The position numbers and the translations under genes were made by a program. Positions 43,577 to 50,302 of a stretch of DNA of 64,000 bases are shown in pieces. Source of the DNA: Hyphomicrobium sp. NDB2Meth4. Its GTDB lineage: Bacteria > Pseudomonadota > Alphaproteobacteria > Rhizobiales > Hyphomicrobiaceae. Below the pieces are notes generated by a model. It had not been told where the DNA came from and did no database searches. It saw nothing but the letters and a program-made list of their open reading frames with translations. How positions within the stretch are numbered: position 1 is the stretch's first letter; every line of letters starts with the position of its first letter. The stretch spans positions 248,001 to 312,000 of the forward strand of contig NZ_FPEJ01000005.1 of NCBI RefSeq assembly GCF_900117445.1, in the 5' to 3' direction.

Positions 43577-43584
43577 GTAAAGCG

Positions 43585-43612
43585 GTTCACTGCCCACAAG
43601 GAAGCAGTGAAC
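43585..43612. terminator. inverted repeat between convergent genes
   Basis: GTTCACTGC (43585-43593) pairs perfectly with GCAGTGAAC (43604-43612). It lies nine bases after the small gene and 50 bases after cspA copy 2 on the other strand. There is no T-tract, so termination is only probable. Confidence 0.45.
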
Positions 43613-43661
43613 GCAGCGATTGCAAGCGACTTAGGCCGGAACCCAGCGCTCACGAGCCCAA

Positions 43662-43871
43662 TTAGGCGAGCTCGATGTTCTGCACCGACACCTTGCCGGT
43701 CTTGCGGTCTTCCGCCGTGTCGAAGGCAACCTTCTGCCCTTCAGCCAAGCCGCTGATGCCGGCCCGCTCAAGCGCGGTCGCGTGGATGAAAACGTCCTTG
43801 CTGCCGCTGGCCGGGGCAATGAAGCCATAGCCTTTCTGGGCGTTGTAGAACTTGACTGTTCCGTGATCCAT
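43662..43871 (-). CDS. cspA: cold-shock protein, copy 2
   Basis: A 69-residue OB-fold protein with KGYGFIAP and DVFIHATAL as RNA-binding motifs, like copy 1 at 34569 (58 of 69 residues identical). GAGGACTTT precedes the ATG. The duplicate has a matching leader, and a matching set of small genes follows on the opposite strand. Confidence 0.92.
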   Translation of the reverse strand: MDHGTVKFYNAQKGYGFIAPASGSKDVFIHATALERAGISGLAEGQKVAFDTAEDRKTGKVSVQNIELA

Positions 43872-44020
43872 AAAGTCCTCAATAGGAAAGAATTGCTAAC
43901 GGGCCGGCGCGACAGGTCGTGCCGCGGCCGGCCCTATTTTTCGAAGCATGGTAGGTCTAAAGAAGCGAGGCGCCATGCGCCGCGGCTCGGTAATCCGGCC
44001 ACAAATCGAATGACATTCAT
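43872..44020 (-). promoter_or_regulatory. conserved 5' leader of cspA copy 2
   Basis: Similar to the leader of copy 1. GGGCCGGC (43911-43918) pairs perfectly with GCCGGCCC (43927-43934). The hairpin sits in the same place as that of copy 1 although the arm sequences differ. The remaining gap to 44165 is AT-rich and must hold divergent promoters. Confidence 0.5.
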
Positions 44021-44165
44021 GACCGATTGCAGCTCAAAAAGCAAGCGCAGAAGCAAATATATTTCTTTTCGAAACAATGTTCGCGGTGAAAAATCCCGCG
44101 CCAATGGACTTTCCGCCTTTCAATCCCTACATGTAAAAAATCACGGAAAATTAAATTAGGCCTCC

Positions 44166-44212
44166 GTGCTGAGAGCTGCGCGCGCTCCCGCCTTCAACAG
44201 CGCGGAGGGCTC
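44166..44212 (+). promoter_or_regulatory. leader element, copy 2 (CTCCCGCC hairpin)
   Basis: GTGCTGAGAGC is followed by GCTCCCGC, a loop of eight bases, then GCGCGGAGGGC and the ATG at 44213. CTCC can pair with GGAG and CGC with GCG, with one bulged C. The first 20 bases match copy 1 closely. Confidence 0.6.
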
Positions 44213-44869
44213 ATGTCGGCTTACATGCGATCGTCTCGTGTCGACAGCGCCATTGCGTCGGCTTCTCCCGCGCATCGAGCGCGCCGGCGTTCCACCTCGA
44301 CATGCATCGCTCTGGCGATCGTGGCGTTGCTCGCCACGCAGTCGCCCGCGATTGCGGCATGCGAAACCACCGGTATCGACGGCTATCCCGCAGAGCCAGT
44401 CGCACACTGCGCTGAGGCAGAGATAACCGCCGACAGCGGAAGCATGGCTCGCTGCGACGCCAATCTCGAGGAAATGGCGACGACGGGCGCAAATGCATAC
44501 GCGGCAAAAGGAAACCTGGCCGCGGCAGAGTACGCTGGGCCGATGGGGGGCTTCTTCGATACCGCTGCTGCGCGCGAAAGCCCTGCAAACGCATGCGTCG
44601 TGAGCTGCCTGAAATTGCCGTTGGGCTCCAAGATTGTCGACACGCGAGCAGCCACCACGTCAGCCGCTTCGCAAACATCCCCGATGCGTCGCGTCTACGC
44701 CGTCGCGCGCAAAAGCCCGCTCCCCGGGGATGCGGCATACATTTCCAGGATCATCGTCGTCGACAGTACGATCGGGCCGGTTGTCTGCATGGCCGTCGCA
44801 AACTGGCAGAACCGCCCCGCAGATCAGGGCTTCAGGTTCTACGCCTACTACGAGGCTTTGGCGGAATAG
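44213..44869 (+). CDS. secreted protein of unknown function inside the duplicated cassette
   Basis: A 218-residue protein with a basic N-terminal region (about 30 residues), a hydrophobic signal segment (IALAIVALLATQSPAIAA) and a mature part with five or six cysteines. I do not recognise the family. It sits between leader element 2 and SH3-like gene 2; the corresponding place in copy 1 has only a 51-codon frame. It was therefore gained here or lost there. GGAGGG lies six bases before the ATG within the hairpin. Confidence 0.65.
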   Translation: MSAYMRSSRVDSAIASASPAHRARRRSTSTCIALAIVALLATQSPAIAACETTGIDGYPAEPVAHCAEAEITADSGSMARCDANLEEMATTGANAYAAKGNLAAAEYAGPMGGFFDTAAARESPANACVVSCLKLPLGSKIVDTRAATTSAASQTSPMRRVYAVARKSPLPGDAAYISRIIVVDSTIGPVVCMAVANWQNRPADQGFRFYAYYEALAE

Positions 44870-44901
44870 CCCAAGCGGGAACAATGATGCGGAGGTTCAG
44901 C

Positions 44902-45102
44902 GTGGCCAGCTTCAAGGTCGGACAGATGGTAGATTTCGTGCCCGGCAGTCGCGCCGTCCCAGCCTCGGCGCGATCATACAAGGTGCTGCGCGTGCTTCCC
45001 AGCGAGGGCGGCGAGCAGCTCTACCGCATAAAGACGATCGCCGAGGCGTTCGAGCGCGTCGCCAGGGAAAGCGAGCTTCGGCGTGCATCATCGCCGCTGT
45101 GA
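44902..45102 (+). CDS. small SH3-like protein, copy 2
   Basis: A 66-residue protein starting with GTG; GGAGG lies six bases upstream exactly as in copy 1, which fixes the start. FKVGQMVDFVPGSRAVPASA and QLYRIKTI are shared with all copies. The stop overlaps a GTG frame of the GcrA-domain gene (GTGA). Confidence 0.75.
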   Translation: MASFKVGQMVDFVPGSRAVPASARSYKVLRVLPSEGGEQLYRIKTIAEAFERVARESELRRASSPL

Positions 45103-45356
45103 CGAGCCGCGATGAACCTGACCTCGCAGCAAAGGAGACCACAATAGACCAGCACACCAAGAAAACATCAAAGCGCAGAACGCTGGCGACACTCCTGAAC
45201 AATGAATGCCGTTGGCCGATCGGTGATCCCCAGCAACCCGACTTCCACTTCTGCGGAGAGCACAAGAACGACGGGCAATCGTATTGTCCAACACACGCGG
45301 CACTCGCAAGCTCGTCGGCGCGACCACGCGGTGTCACGAACAAGCGCGGAGACTGA
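45099..45356 (+). CDS. GcrA C-terminal-domain-only protein, copy 2
   Basis: Up to 85 residues, with CRWPIGDPQQPDFHFCGEHK and YCPTHAALA, the sigma-binding end of GcrA without its HTH. Two starts are possible. GTG at 45099 overlaps the previous stop. ATA at 45144 stands behind AAGGAG with good spacing, and GGAGACCACAATA resembles the GGAGACCACGATG in front of the gene at 48338. An ATA start would be non-canonical, or a mutated ATG. Confidence 0.68.
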   Translation: MTSRDEPDLAAKETTIDQHTKKTSKRRTLATLLNNECRWPIGDPQQPDFHFCGEHKNDGQSYCPTHAALASSSARPRGVTNKRGD

Positions 45357-45359
45357 TCC

Positions 45360-45638
45360 ATGGAACAGACCGAAAAGTTTACCTTCGGAGCACCCGCTGA
45401 GATCTATTCGAGCGGCGGCTCACGGGCGCGCAAGGGGCCGATGAGCTATCGCCGCTTCCAGAGCAGCGCCGAAGCCATTCGCTTCGCCGTAGAGGAACTG
45501 CCGCAGAACCTTCAGCGCGGAACCGTCATGGAGGTTGGCGACGACAGGTTCGAATTTGCAGCTATCCAGGCGTTCTACGAGAGAGACGACTATCCACTGC
45601 AGCGCGTCGTCGTCGCAGACGAGGCCCTCCCCGGGTAG
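45360..45638 (+). CDS. conserved small protein of the duplicated cassette, copy 2
   Basis: A 92-residue paralogue of 35738-36007. APAEIYSSGGSRARKGPMSY, SSAEAIRFAVEELPQNLQRG and TVMEVGDDRFEF are shared with few changes; the C-terminal ten residues differ. Function unknown. It lies three bases after the GcrA-domain gene. Confidence 0.75.
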   Translation: MEQTEKFTFGAPAEIYSSGGSRARKGPMSYRRFQSSAEAIRFAVEELPQNLQRGTVMEVGDDRFEFAAIQAFYERDDYPLQRVVVADEALPG

Positions 45639-45709
45639 CACCCTTTCGTGAAATGCGCAGGGTACTCAGCCAGGACTGTTCTGCGGCGATAGCACTTCTG
45701 CAAAGCTGT

Positions 45710-45919
45710 TTACTTCGCCGCAGCAGGCTGACCGCGCGCAGGATCCGCCATCTCGGCCCTTAGCCTATCGAACAGCGGCTTGGCCGCCGCATAGGCAGCG
45801 TCCTGATCGTCAGCCAATCCGAATTCGACTTCCTCGCCGTCGCGGCTCACCGACCAACGCCACCCCTGATTGGTGTCGCTCGAGCCCACATCGGCAACGG
45901 TGATGTTAACCGACGTCAT
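45710..45919 (-). CDS. small conserved-type hypothetical protein
   Basis: A 69-residue soluble protein (MTSVNITVADVGSSDTNQGW, then SRDGEEVEFGLADDQDAAY and a helical end). AGGAG stands eight bases before the ATG. It follows micro-protein 2 by 11 bases, so the two are probably one transcript. No counterpart was seen near micro-protein 1. Confidence 0.6.
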   Translation of the reverse strand: MTSVNITVADVGSSDTNQGWRWSVSRDGEEVEFGLADDQDAAYAAAKPLFDRLRAEMADPARGQPAAAK

Positions 45920-45930
45920 GTCACGCGCTC

Positions 45931-46056
45931 CTAGCCCGGCGTGGTGGGATAGAGGACGAGCACCACGGCTACGAAAACCAAAGCAGTCACCAACGGTACG
46001 ACCCACAACGGCCGAGGCTTGCGCGCTGAGATTCGCGCGACAGGATCCTGGCTCAT
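45931..46056 (-). CDS. 41-residue single-helix membrane protein, copy 2
   Basis: Paralogue of 37182-37307: a basic N-terminus (SQDPVARISARKPRPLW), a membrane helix and the same end, LVLYPTTPG. The ATG overlaps the TGA of a 29-codon leader frame (ATGA). Confidence 0.68.
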   Translation of the reverse strand: MSQDPVARISARKPRPLWVVPLVTALVFVAVVLVLYPTTPG

Positions 46057-46142
46057 GATGACGACACCTGCCGCACGTTCATGCCACGGCAGACGCCGGG
46101 CACGAGATCGATGACCTGAGGGTTGCTGTGTTTTGGACGCAT
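46053..46142 (-). CDS. 29-codon leader frame coupled to micro-protein 2
   Basis: Starts with ATG five bases after GGAG and ends in a TGA overlapping the micro-protein ATG. Same length and layout as 37304-37393. Peptide similarity is not evident. Confidence 0.4.
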   Translation of the reverse strand: MRPKHSNPQVIDLVPGVCRGMNVRQVSSS

Positions 46143-46206
46143 GTGCGCTCCTATTCTGCCATACAGGCGGGAGCACAAGCATCTCTCGGTCGCAGGCGCC
46201 TGCGGG
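46143..46206 (-). promoter_or_regulatory. leader element, copy 5 (minus strand), with 45-base repeat
   Basis: Positions 46162-46206 are identical to 37413-37457. On the minus strand, GCTCC of the repeat can pair with GGAGC just before the leader ATG, hiding its ribosome-binding site. At copy 6 the pairing arms are instead TCCCG and CGGGA, so the downstream arms differ but pairing is kept. Confidence 0.6.
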
Positions 46207-46277
46207 GCAAAATACCTACGATGCGGCGACCTTATGCTGCTTCGGTTCGCTTGGCAAACGACGGGTGCCGCCAACGG

Positions 46278-47723
46278 TCACGGCATCGACGTCCAGATGG
46301 GAGCGTGAGGCATACCTTCGCTATGGCGCTGCCACATCGCTGTATAGAGTTCTTCCAGGGCCATAGTGTACGCGGCAACGTCGAACAACGGTGTCGTCAA
46401 GCGATTGCGCTGCAGCTTTGCCTTGCAGGCTTCGAAGAGCTCAATGTCATTCGCCAGAGTCAGAGCCACCGCGAAGTAATCGTCCTCGCTTGTCGCGATC
46501 AGCTCGGAAAGACCAACCGCGTGCAGCAGACTTCCAGCAACGCGCGACGGAAACGTTTCTCCCGCACACGTCACGACTGGTACGCCCGCCCAGAGGGCAT
46601 CACTTGCTGTCGTGTGCGCACCATAGGGTGAGGTGTCGAGAACGAGGTCGGCGAGTTGCAGCCGGTCGAGATGCTCCCTCTGCCGCATATCGGGTGCGAA
46701 GATGAGGCGGTCAGGTGACACGCCACGGCGCAACGCCTCGCCGCGCAGATTGCCCTCCGCCTGCTCCGCGCACAGTAACCACAAGACGCTATCAGGCGTG
46801 GCTTGCAGCAGGCGGCACCATAGATCGAACACCGGCGGCGTGAATTTGTAGGCCTGATTGAAGCAACAGAAGACAAAGCCCGTTTCAGGCAGCCCCACCT
46901 CGGCGCGCGTCGGCGTGCTCCCAAACAGCTCGCTCCGGCCGTGCGGCTGATAGGAGTGCGGCATGTAAGCAAACGACTCCGAGTAGTCCGAAGATGTCGC
47001 CAGCGGCGTCATGTAACGATCCGTGATGATGTAGTCACAAATCTCGCCGCCCAGCGTCCCTGGGTAGCCGAGGAAATTCACCTGCACCGGCGCCGGACGC
47101 AGCATCAGCACGCCGGTCCGCGCGCCACGCGTAAACCCCTTCAAATCGACGAGAATACCAATCCCGGCGCGATGGATAGCCTGGGCAAGTTCTGCATCGT
47201 CGAGGGCCGCCACGTCGTGAAACACATCGAACGCGGTTCTGAGGCGACGGCGCATCGCGCCCCCATCGTCGACGCCGAACGAGAAGGCGTGCAGCTCGAA
47301 CCGCTCCCGGTCATGCGCCTCGATCGATTCGATCAGCAGGCGCGAAGTAGCGTGCTCATGAAAGTCGTTGGACAGGTAACCAATGCGGAGTCTTGGCGCC
47401 GTACTCTGGTCGTGCCGGAACGCGAGCCGGTCGCGCTCCGGCAAGCTTGCCACCACGCGGTCGCGCGTCCAAAGCTCCGAGCAATCGCGGTGTTCCCTGG
47501 CGTTGATGCCGGGCACCGACAGGAGCAGGAAGGGAGAAAGTTGGCCAGACCGCGCTTTACCCATGGCGTCACGGGCCCGCGTGGCCGACTGGGAAAACTC
47601 GTCCCACTCGCACATTTCGCGGCTGCGGCTTTGAGACTTCAGCACATCCGAGCCGGCCATGGACTTGTAAGCTTTCCGCCAAAGTTTCTCGTCTGCCCAC
47701 GCGCCATGCAACATCGCAGCCAA
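46278..47723 (-). CDS. OGT/SPINDLY-type glycosyltransferase without visible TPR repeats
   Basis: About 481 residues. The catalytic domain of family 41 is complete: LRIGYLSNDFHEHATSRLL with the conserved His, VDLKGFTRGARTG, QVNFLGYPGTLGGEICDYII, FCCFNQAYKFTPPVFDLW and LDTSPYGAHTTASDALWAGV. Family members add GlcNAc or another sugar to proteins. The usual N-terminal TPR array is missing: only about 110 residues precede the catalytic part and they show no TPR periodicity. The start is uncertain. No flagellar or target gene lies nearby. Confidence 0.78.
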   Translation of the reverse strand: MAAMLHGAWADEKLWRKAYKSMAGSDVLKSQSRSREMCEWDEFSQSATRARDAMGKARSGQLSPFLLLSVPGINAREHRDCSELWTRDRVVASLPERDRLAFRHDQSTAPRLRIGYLSNDFHEHATSRLLIESIEAHDRERFELHAFSFGVDDGGAMRRRLRTAFDVFHDVAALDDAELAQAIHRAGIGILVDLKGFTRGARTGVLMLRPAPVQVNFLGYPGTLGGEICDYIITDRYMTPLATSSDYSESFAYMPHSYQPHGRSELFGSTPTRAEVGLPETGFVFCCFNQAYKFTPPVFDLWCRLLQATPDSVLWLLCAEQAEGNLRGEALRRGVSPDRLIFAPDMRQREHLDRLQLADLVLDTSPYGAHTTASDALWAGVPVVTCAGETFPSRVAGSLLHAVGLSELIATSEDDYFAVALTLANDIELFEACKAKLQRNRLTTPLFDVAAYTMALEELYTAMWQRHSEGMPHAPIWTSMP

Positions 47724-47818
47724 GCCGCCTCGCTACGCCAGCAAAGTTGCCGCGGATTCGACTTGAGCCGCCCCTTGAGCTATGGTCGTTCAATCACGCG
47801 CTACGACCCCCGGGCGCT

Positions 47819-47866
47819 CGTGACTGAGAGCGAAGAGTGCTCCCGCCTAAAAAGCGAGGAGCCTGC
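47819..47866 (+). promoter_or_regulatory. leader element, copy 3 (CTCCCGCC hairpin)
   Basis: GTGACTGAGAGC is followed by GCTCCCGC, a loop, then GCGAGGAGC. GCTCC pairs perfectly with GGAGC, and CGC with GCG, with one bulged A. A GTG stands five bases after the GGAGC. The nearest supported gene, SH3-like copy 3, begins about 220 bases later; the frame between is not convincing as a protein. Confidence 0.6.
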
Positions 47867-48086
47867 GTGGACCGCTCGAGCGGCATTTGCAAAGCCGATC
47901 TCCCCGAACCGACGACAGCGACACAAAAGGCGACCGTTGGCGCGATTCCCGCCTTGCGCGGCGCCATCCATCCGCTGCCGCGCATGCACGTCTGCATGAC
48001 CTGCCGACGTCGGCTATCTCGAAGCGCCTCGCGCTATCGAAGATCACTGACAACCGCGATGAAGCTGACCTTTGGAGCAACGAGCT

Positions 48087-48308
48087 ATGGCAAGACGGCC
48101 CGCACCCGTTCACAAGTTCAAGCTAGGGCAGATGGTCGACTTCGTCCCCTCCAAGACCGGAGTGCCGGCATCCGCGCGATCATACAAGATCGTGCAGCTG
48201 CTGCCAGCCGAGGGTGGGGAGCGTCTCTATCGCATCAAGACCGTAGCCGAAACATTCGAGCGCATAGCCCGCGAGAGCGAGCTCCTGCGCACGGCTTCAC
48301 CAATCTGA
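48087..48308 (+). CDS. small SH3-like protein, copy 3
   Basis: A 73-residue paralogue with an eight-residue basic extension (MARRPAPVHKFKLGQMVDF). SYKIVQLLPAEGGERLYRIK and AETFERIARESEL are conserved. GGAG is present upstream. Unlike copies 1 and 2 it is followed by a lysine-rich gene instead of the GcrA-domain gene. Confidence 0.72.
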   Translation: MARRPAPVHKFKLGQMVDFVPSKTGVPASARSYKIVQLLPAEGGERLYRIKTVAETFERIARESELLRTASPI

Positions 48309-48337
48309 GCAGCTAAAAGCCCGCAACGGAGACCACG

Positions 48338-48478
48338 ATGGCTAAAGAACACCAGAAGTCCAACAAAGAAATCCGAAAGCCGAAGAAGTCGGCGGCCCAG
48401 AAGACAGCGGCGACAAGTCCCGGAACCGTTGCCTCGACCTTCGCCGTCCCCTCGCACAAGACCACCAAGAAGCGCTAA
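48338..48478 (+). CDS. 46-residue lysine-rich protein
   Basis: MAKEHQKSNKEIRKPKKSAA opens a strongly basic, probably disordered peptide of a type common in Hyphomicrobiales. CGGAGACCACG precedes the ATG. It may bind nucleic acid. It is too short for most gene finders, but the start site and context support it. Confidence 0.65.
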   Translation: MAKEHQKSNKEIRKPKKSAAQKTAATSPGTVASTFAVPSHKTTKKR

Positions 48479-48490
48479 GGCACCCGCCTG

Positions 48491-48706
48491 ATGCGGTATC
48501 ACAAAGCTGTCGCGATAACGAAAGTGGAAGCGCGGTGGATCATGGATCGCCGTTGCGATGCCCTGTCTGAAATCGTGGTCGTTTCGCGAGGCGAGCGCTA
48601 CTACGACGTGCGCGCGATGACCCAGCTCGAGATCGACGCATTCCTCGAAGATCTGGTGCGCGCCGAGTTCGCACAATTGGAAGCTACCAAATATCCCGAC
48701 AACTGA
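48491..48706 (+). CDS. small conserved-type hypothetical protein
   Basis: A 71-residue soluble protein with strands (YHKAVAITKVEARWIM, IVVVSRGERYYDVRAM) and an acidic helix (LEIDAFLEDLVRAEFAQL). Only 12 bases separate it from the lysine-rich gene, suggesting one transcript. Family not recognised. Confidence 0.6.
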   Translation: MRYHKAVAITKVEARWIMDRRCDALSEIVVVSRGERYYDVRAMTQLEIDAFLEDLVRAEFAQLEATKYPDN

Positions 48707-48717
48707 GAGACGAGCCG

Positions 48718-49599
48718 CTACCCGCCATTGCTTGTGACGCGTACCGACACCGACATTCCAAGGAACGCATCAGTCATCCCCACGAAACTGCCGGCCACGG
48801 GGACAGCCTGCTGGATGTTGCGCGCAACAGCCACGGGAATGAGATTGGCGCCGCCGACACTTCGGTTCGTCGGATCGAACGTAATCCAGCCCGCGCCCGG
48901 GACATAGACCTCGGCCCAGGCATGCGTCGACCCCGCACCGGCTGAGCCCGCTAAAGCATTGTCTGGATTGTAGAGGTACCCCGAAACGATCCTCGCACCG
49001 AAGCCGAGGCTGCGGACCGCCTCAACGAACAGCACCGCGAAGTCCCGACACGATCCCCACCCGCGATCCAGAGTCCCAGTCGGAGTCTGCGTGCCCTCGT
49101 CATCCCGGCTTTGATAGCTGACCCATACGGAAACGCCGATGCTCAAGTCTTTCAGGAGCGAAAGCGTGTCTGTCACATCACCGCGGACAAACGCCCGTGC
49201 CCAGCTGTGCAGCCGACCTCCCGGATCCGCATATTGGGGCATGGCCAGCGAACCAAGATCGATCCATTCATCATCCGAATAGCGAAACGGGTATGAAGCA
49301 GCGTAGGCCGCAATTTCGAAAACAGGCCAAGCCGCTGCATGCAGCTCGATCTCCGACGTGCTGCAGATGTCCAGATGATCAGACCAGTTCTGCAGCGCGG
49401 CGGTCGCGATAGCATTGCCGAAGACGTCGTGCGCCCATGTCACCGTCGCAGCCGGATTGACGCGCACATCATTGGAGATCAACCGCACATCGCGGCTCTC
49501 GCGCGGGCGAAGCATCAGTCGATGAACACCGAGACTCACCGGCAGGCGATAGCGGTAGGACGTCCGGTGCTCGATGCTCAGTCGGATCACACGCTCCAT
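48718..49599 (-). CDS. transglutaminase-like cysteine protease family protein
   Basis: A 293-residue protein. The N-terminal beta domain starts RLSIEHRTSYRYRLPVSLG, typical of bacterial transglutaminase-like proteins, and the catalytic triad is visible in WGSCRDFA (Cys), THAWAEVYVPGAGW (His) and FDPTN (Asp). Activity may be hydrolytic or cross-linking; substrates are unknown. It ends 12 bases from the convergent small gene. Confidence 0.85.
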   Translation of the reverse strand: MERVIRLSIEHRTSYRYRLPVSLGVHRLMLRPRESRDVRLISNDVRVNPAATVTWAHDVFGNAIATAALQNWSDHLDICSTSEIELHAAAWPVFEIAAYAASYPFRYSDDEWIDLGSLAMPQYADPGGRLHSWARAFVRGDVTDTLSLLKDLSIGVSVWVSYQSRDDEGTQTPTGTLDRGWGSCRDFAVLFVEAVRSLGFGARIVSGYLYNPDNALAGSAGAGSTHAWAEVYVPGAGWITFDPTNRSVGGANLIPVAVARNIQQAVPVAGSFVGMTDAFLGMSVSVRVTSNGG

Positions 49600-49973
49600 C
49601 GTGAACTGGCCGCACCATCACAAACTGATGCGATTCCGCTCTTGCCACCACGGCAGTCTAGCACGATCTGATCGATCGCCCTTACTCCGCGGCGCCGACA
49701 GTCGCGAAATGAGTGAGCGCCCGCCTGGAATCTGCAAATGCCGCATTTCCGCAAAACAAATGCATCAGCCATCCCAATGCAAAATTCGCGGAAAAAGGCA
49801 TTTCTTCCAGAAAACGGTGCGGGCAAAAATAGCAAATAATGCGATTTGCGCCAGAAATTTCAAAAACATTTCCGTTTGACCTGTTTTAAATTCTATCGCA
49901 CCCCACATATCAAATAATAGTTTGGGTGATTCCATTCAGATTATTACTGAACCTAACATTTTTGGTGATTTCT
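49600..49973. other. AT-rich intergenic region
   Basis: The 374 bases between the divergent transglutaminase and CsbD-like genes become increasingly AT-rich toward 49950. Promoters for both should lie here. A short GCGCCCGCC stretch near 49718 lacks the hairpin of the leader family. No gene is supported. Confidence 0.5.
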
Positions 49974-50183
49974 ATGACAGAGACCGCACACGCGAACGCA
50001 GCGACCAGCGGCCCCGGCATGCGGGGCGAGATCTCAGCAAAGTGGGGCAAGTTCAGCTCCGCTGAAATCGCGGCCCTGAAGAGCAAGGACGATCTCGTGT
50101 CCCAGGTGCAGACGAAATACCAGCTCGACAAGGCGCAAGCCCAAAAGGATGTCGATGCCTTCGCGAAGGGGCGTCAGCTCTAA
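49974..50183 (+). CDS. CsbD-like stress protein
   Basis: A 69-residue protein with GEISAKWGKFSSAEIAALKS, then DDLVSQVQTKYQLDKAQAQKD, the two-helix pattern of CsbD-like general stress proteins. I chose the ATG at 49974; the in-frame ATG at 49926 would add a hydrophobic 16-residue stretch not seen in the family. Role in stress is inferred from family membership. Confidence 0.7.
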   Translation: MTETAHANAATSGPGMRGEISAKWGKFSSAEIAALKSKDDLVSQVQTKYQLDKAQAQKDVDAFAKGRQL

Positions 50184-50302
50184 GCACGAGGCATTGCGCG
50201 GCTGGCGGCTCCTCGGCGCATGCTGAGCACCGCCGCCGGTTGCGCTCCGGACGCTGCAACGTCCCAATGTCCTGCGGTAGAGACCCCGGTGTTGAGGAAA
50301 CA

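Noticed and set aside
47837-48316. A plus-strand frame behind leader element 3, including a GTG at 47867
   Set aside because: It overlaps SH3-like gene 3 in a different frame and its composition is not protein-like; leader activity cannot be excluded but is not supported.
49700-49750. A seventh leader-element copy (GCGCCCGCC stretch)
   Set aside because: It lacks the CTCC arm, the purine-rich partner and a following start codon.
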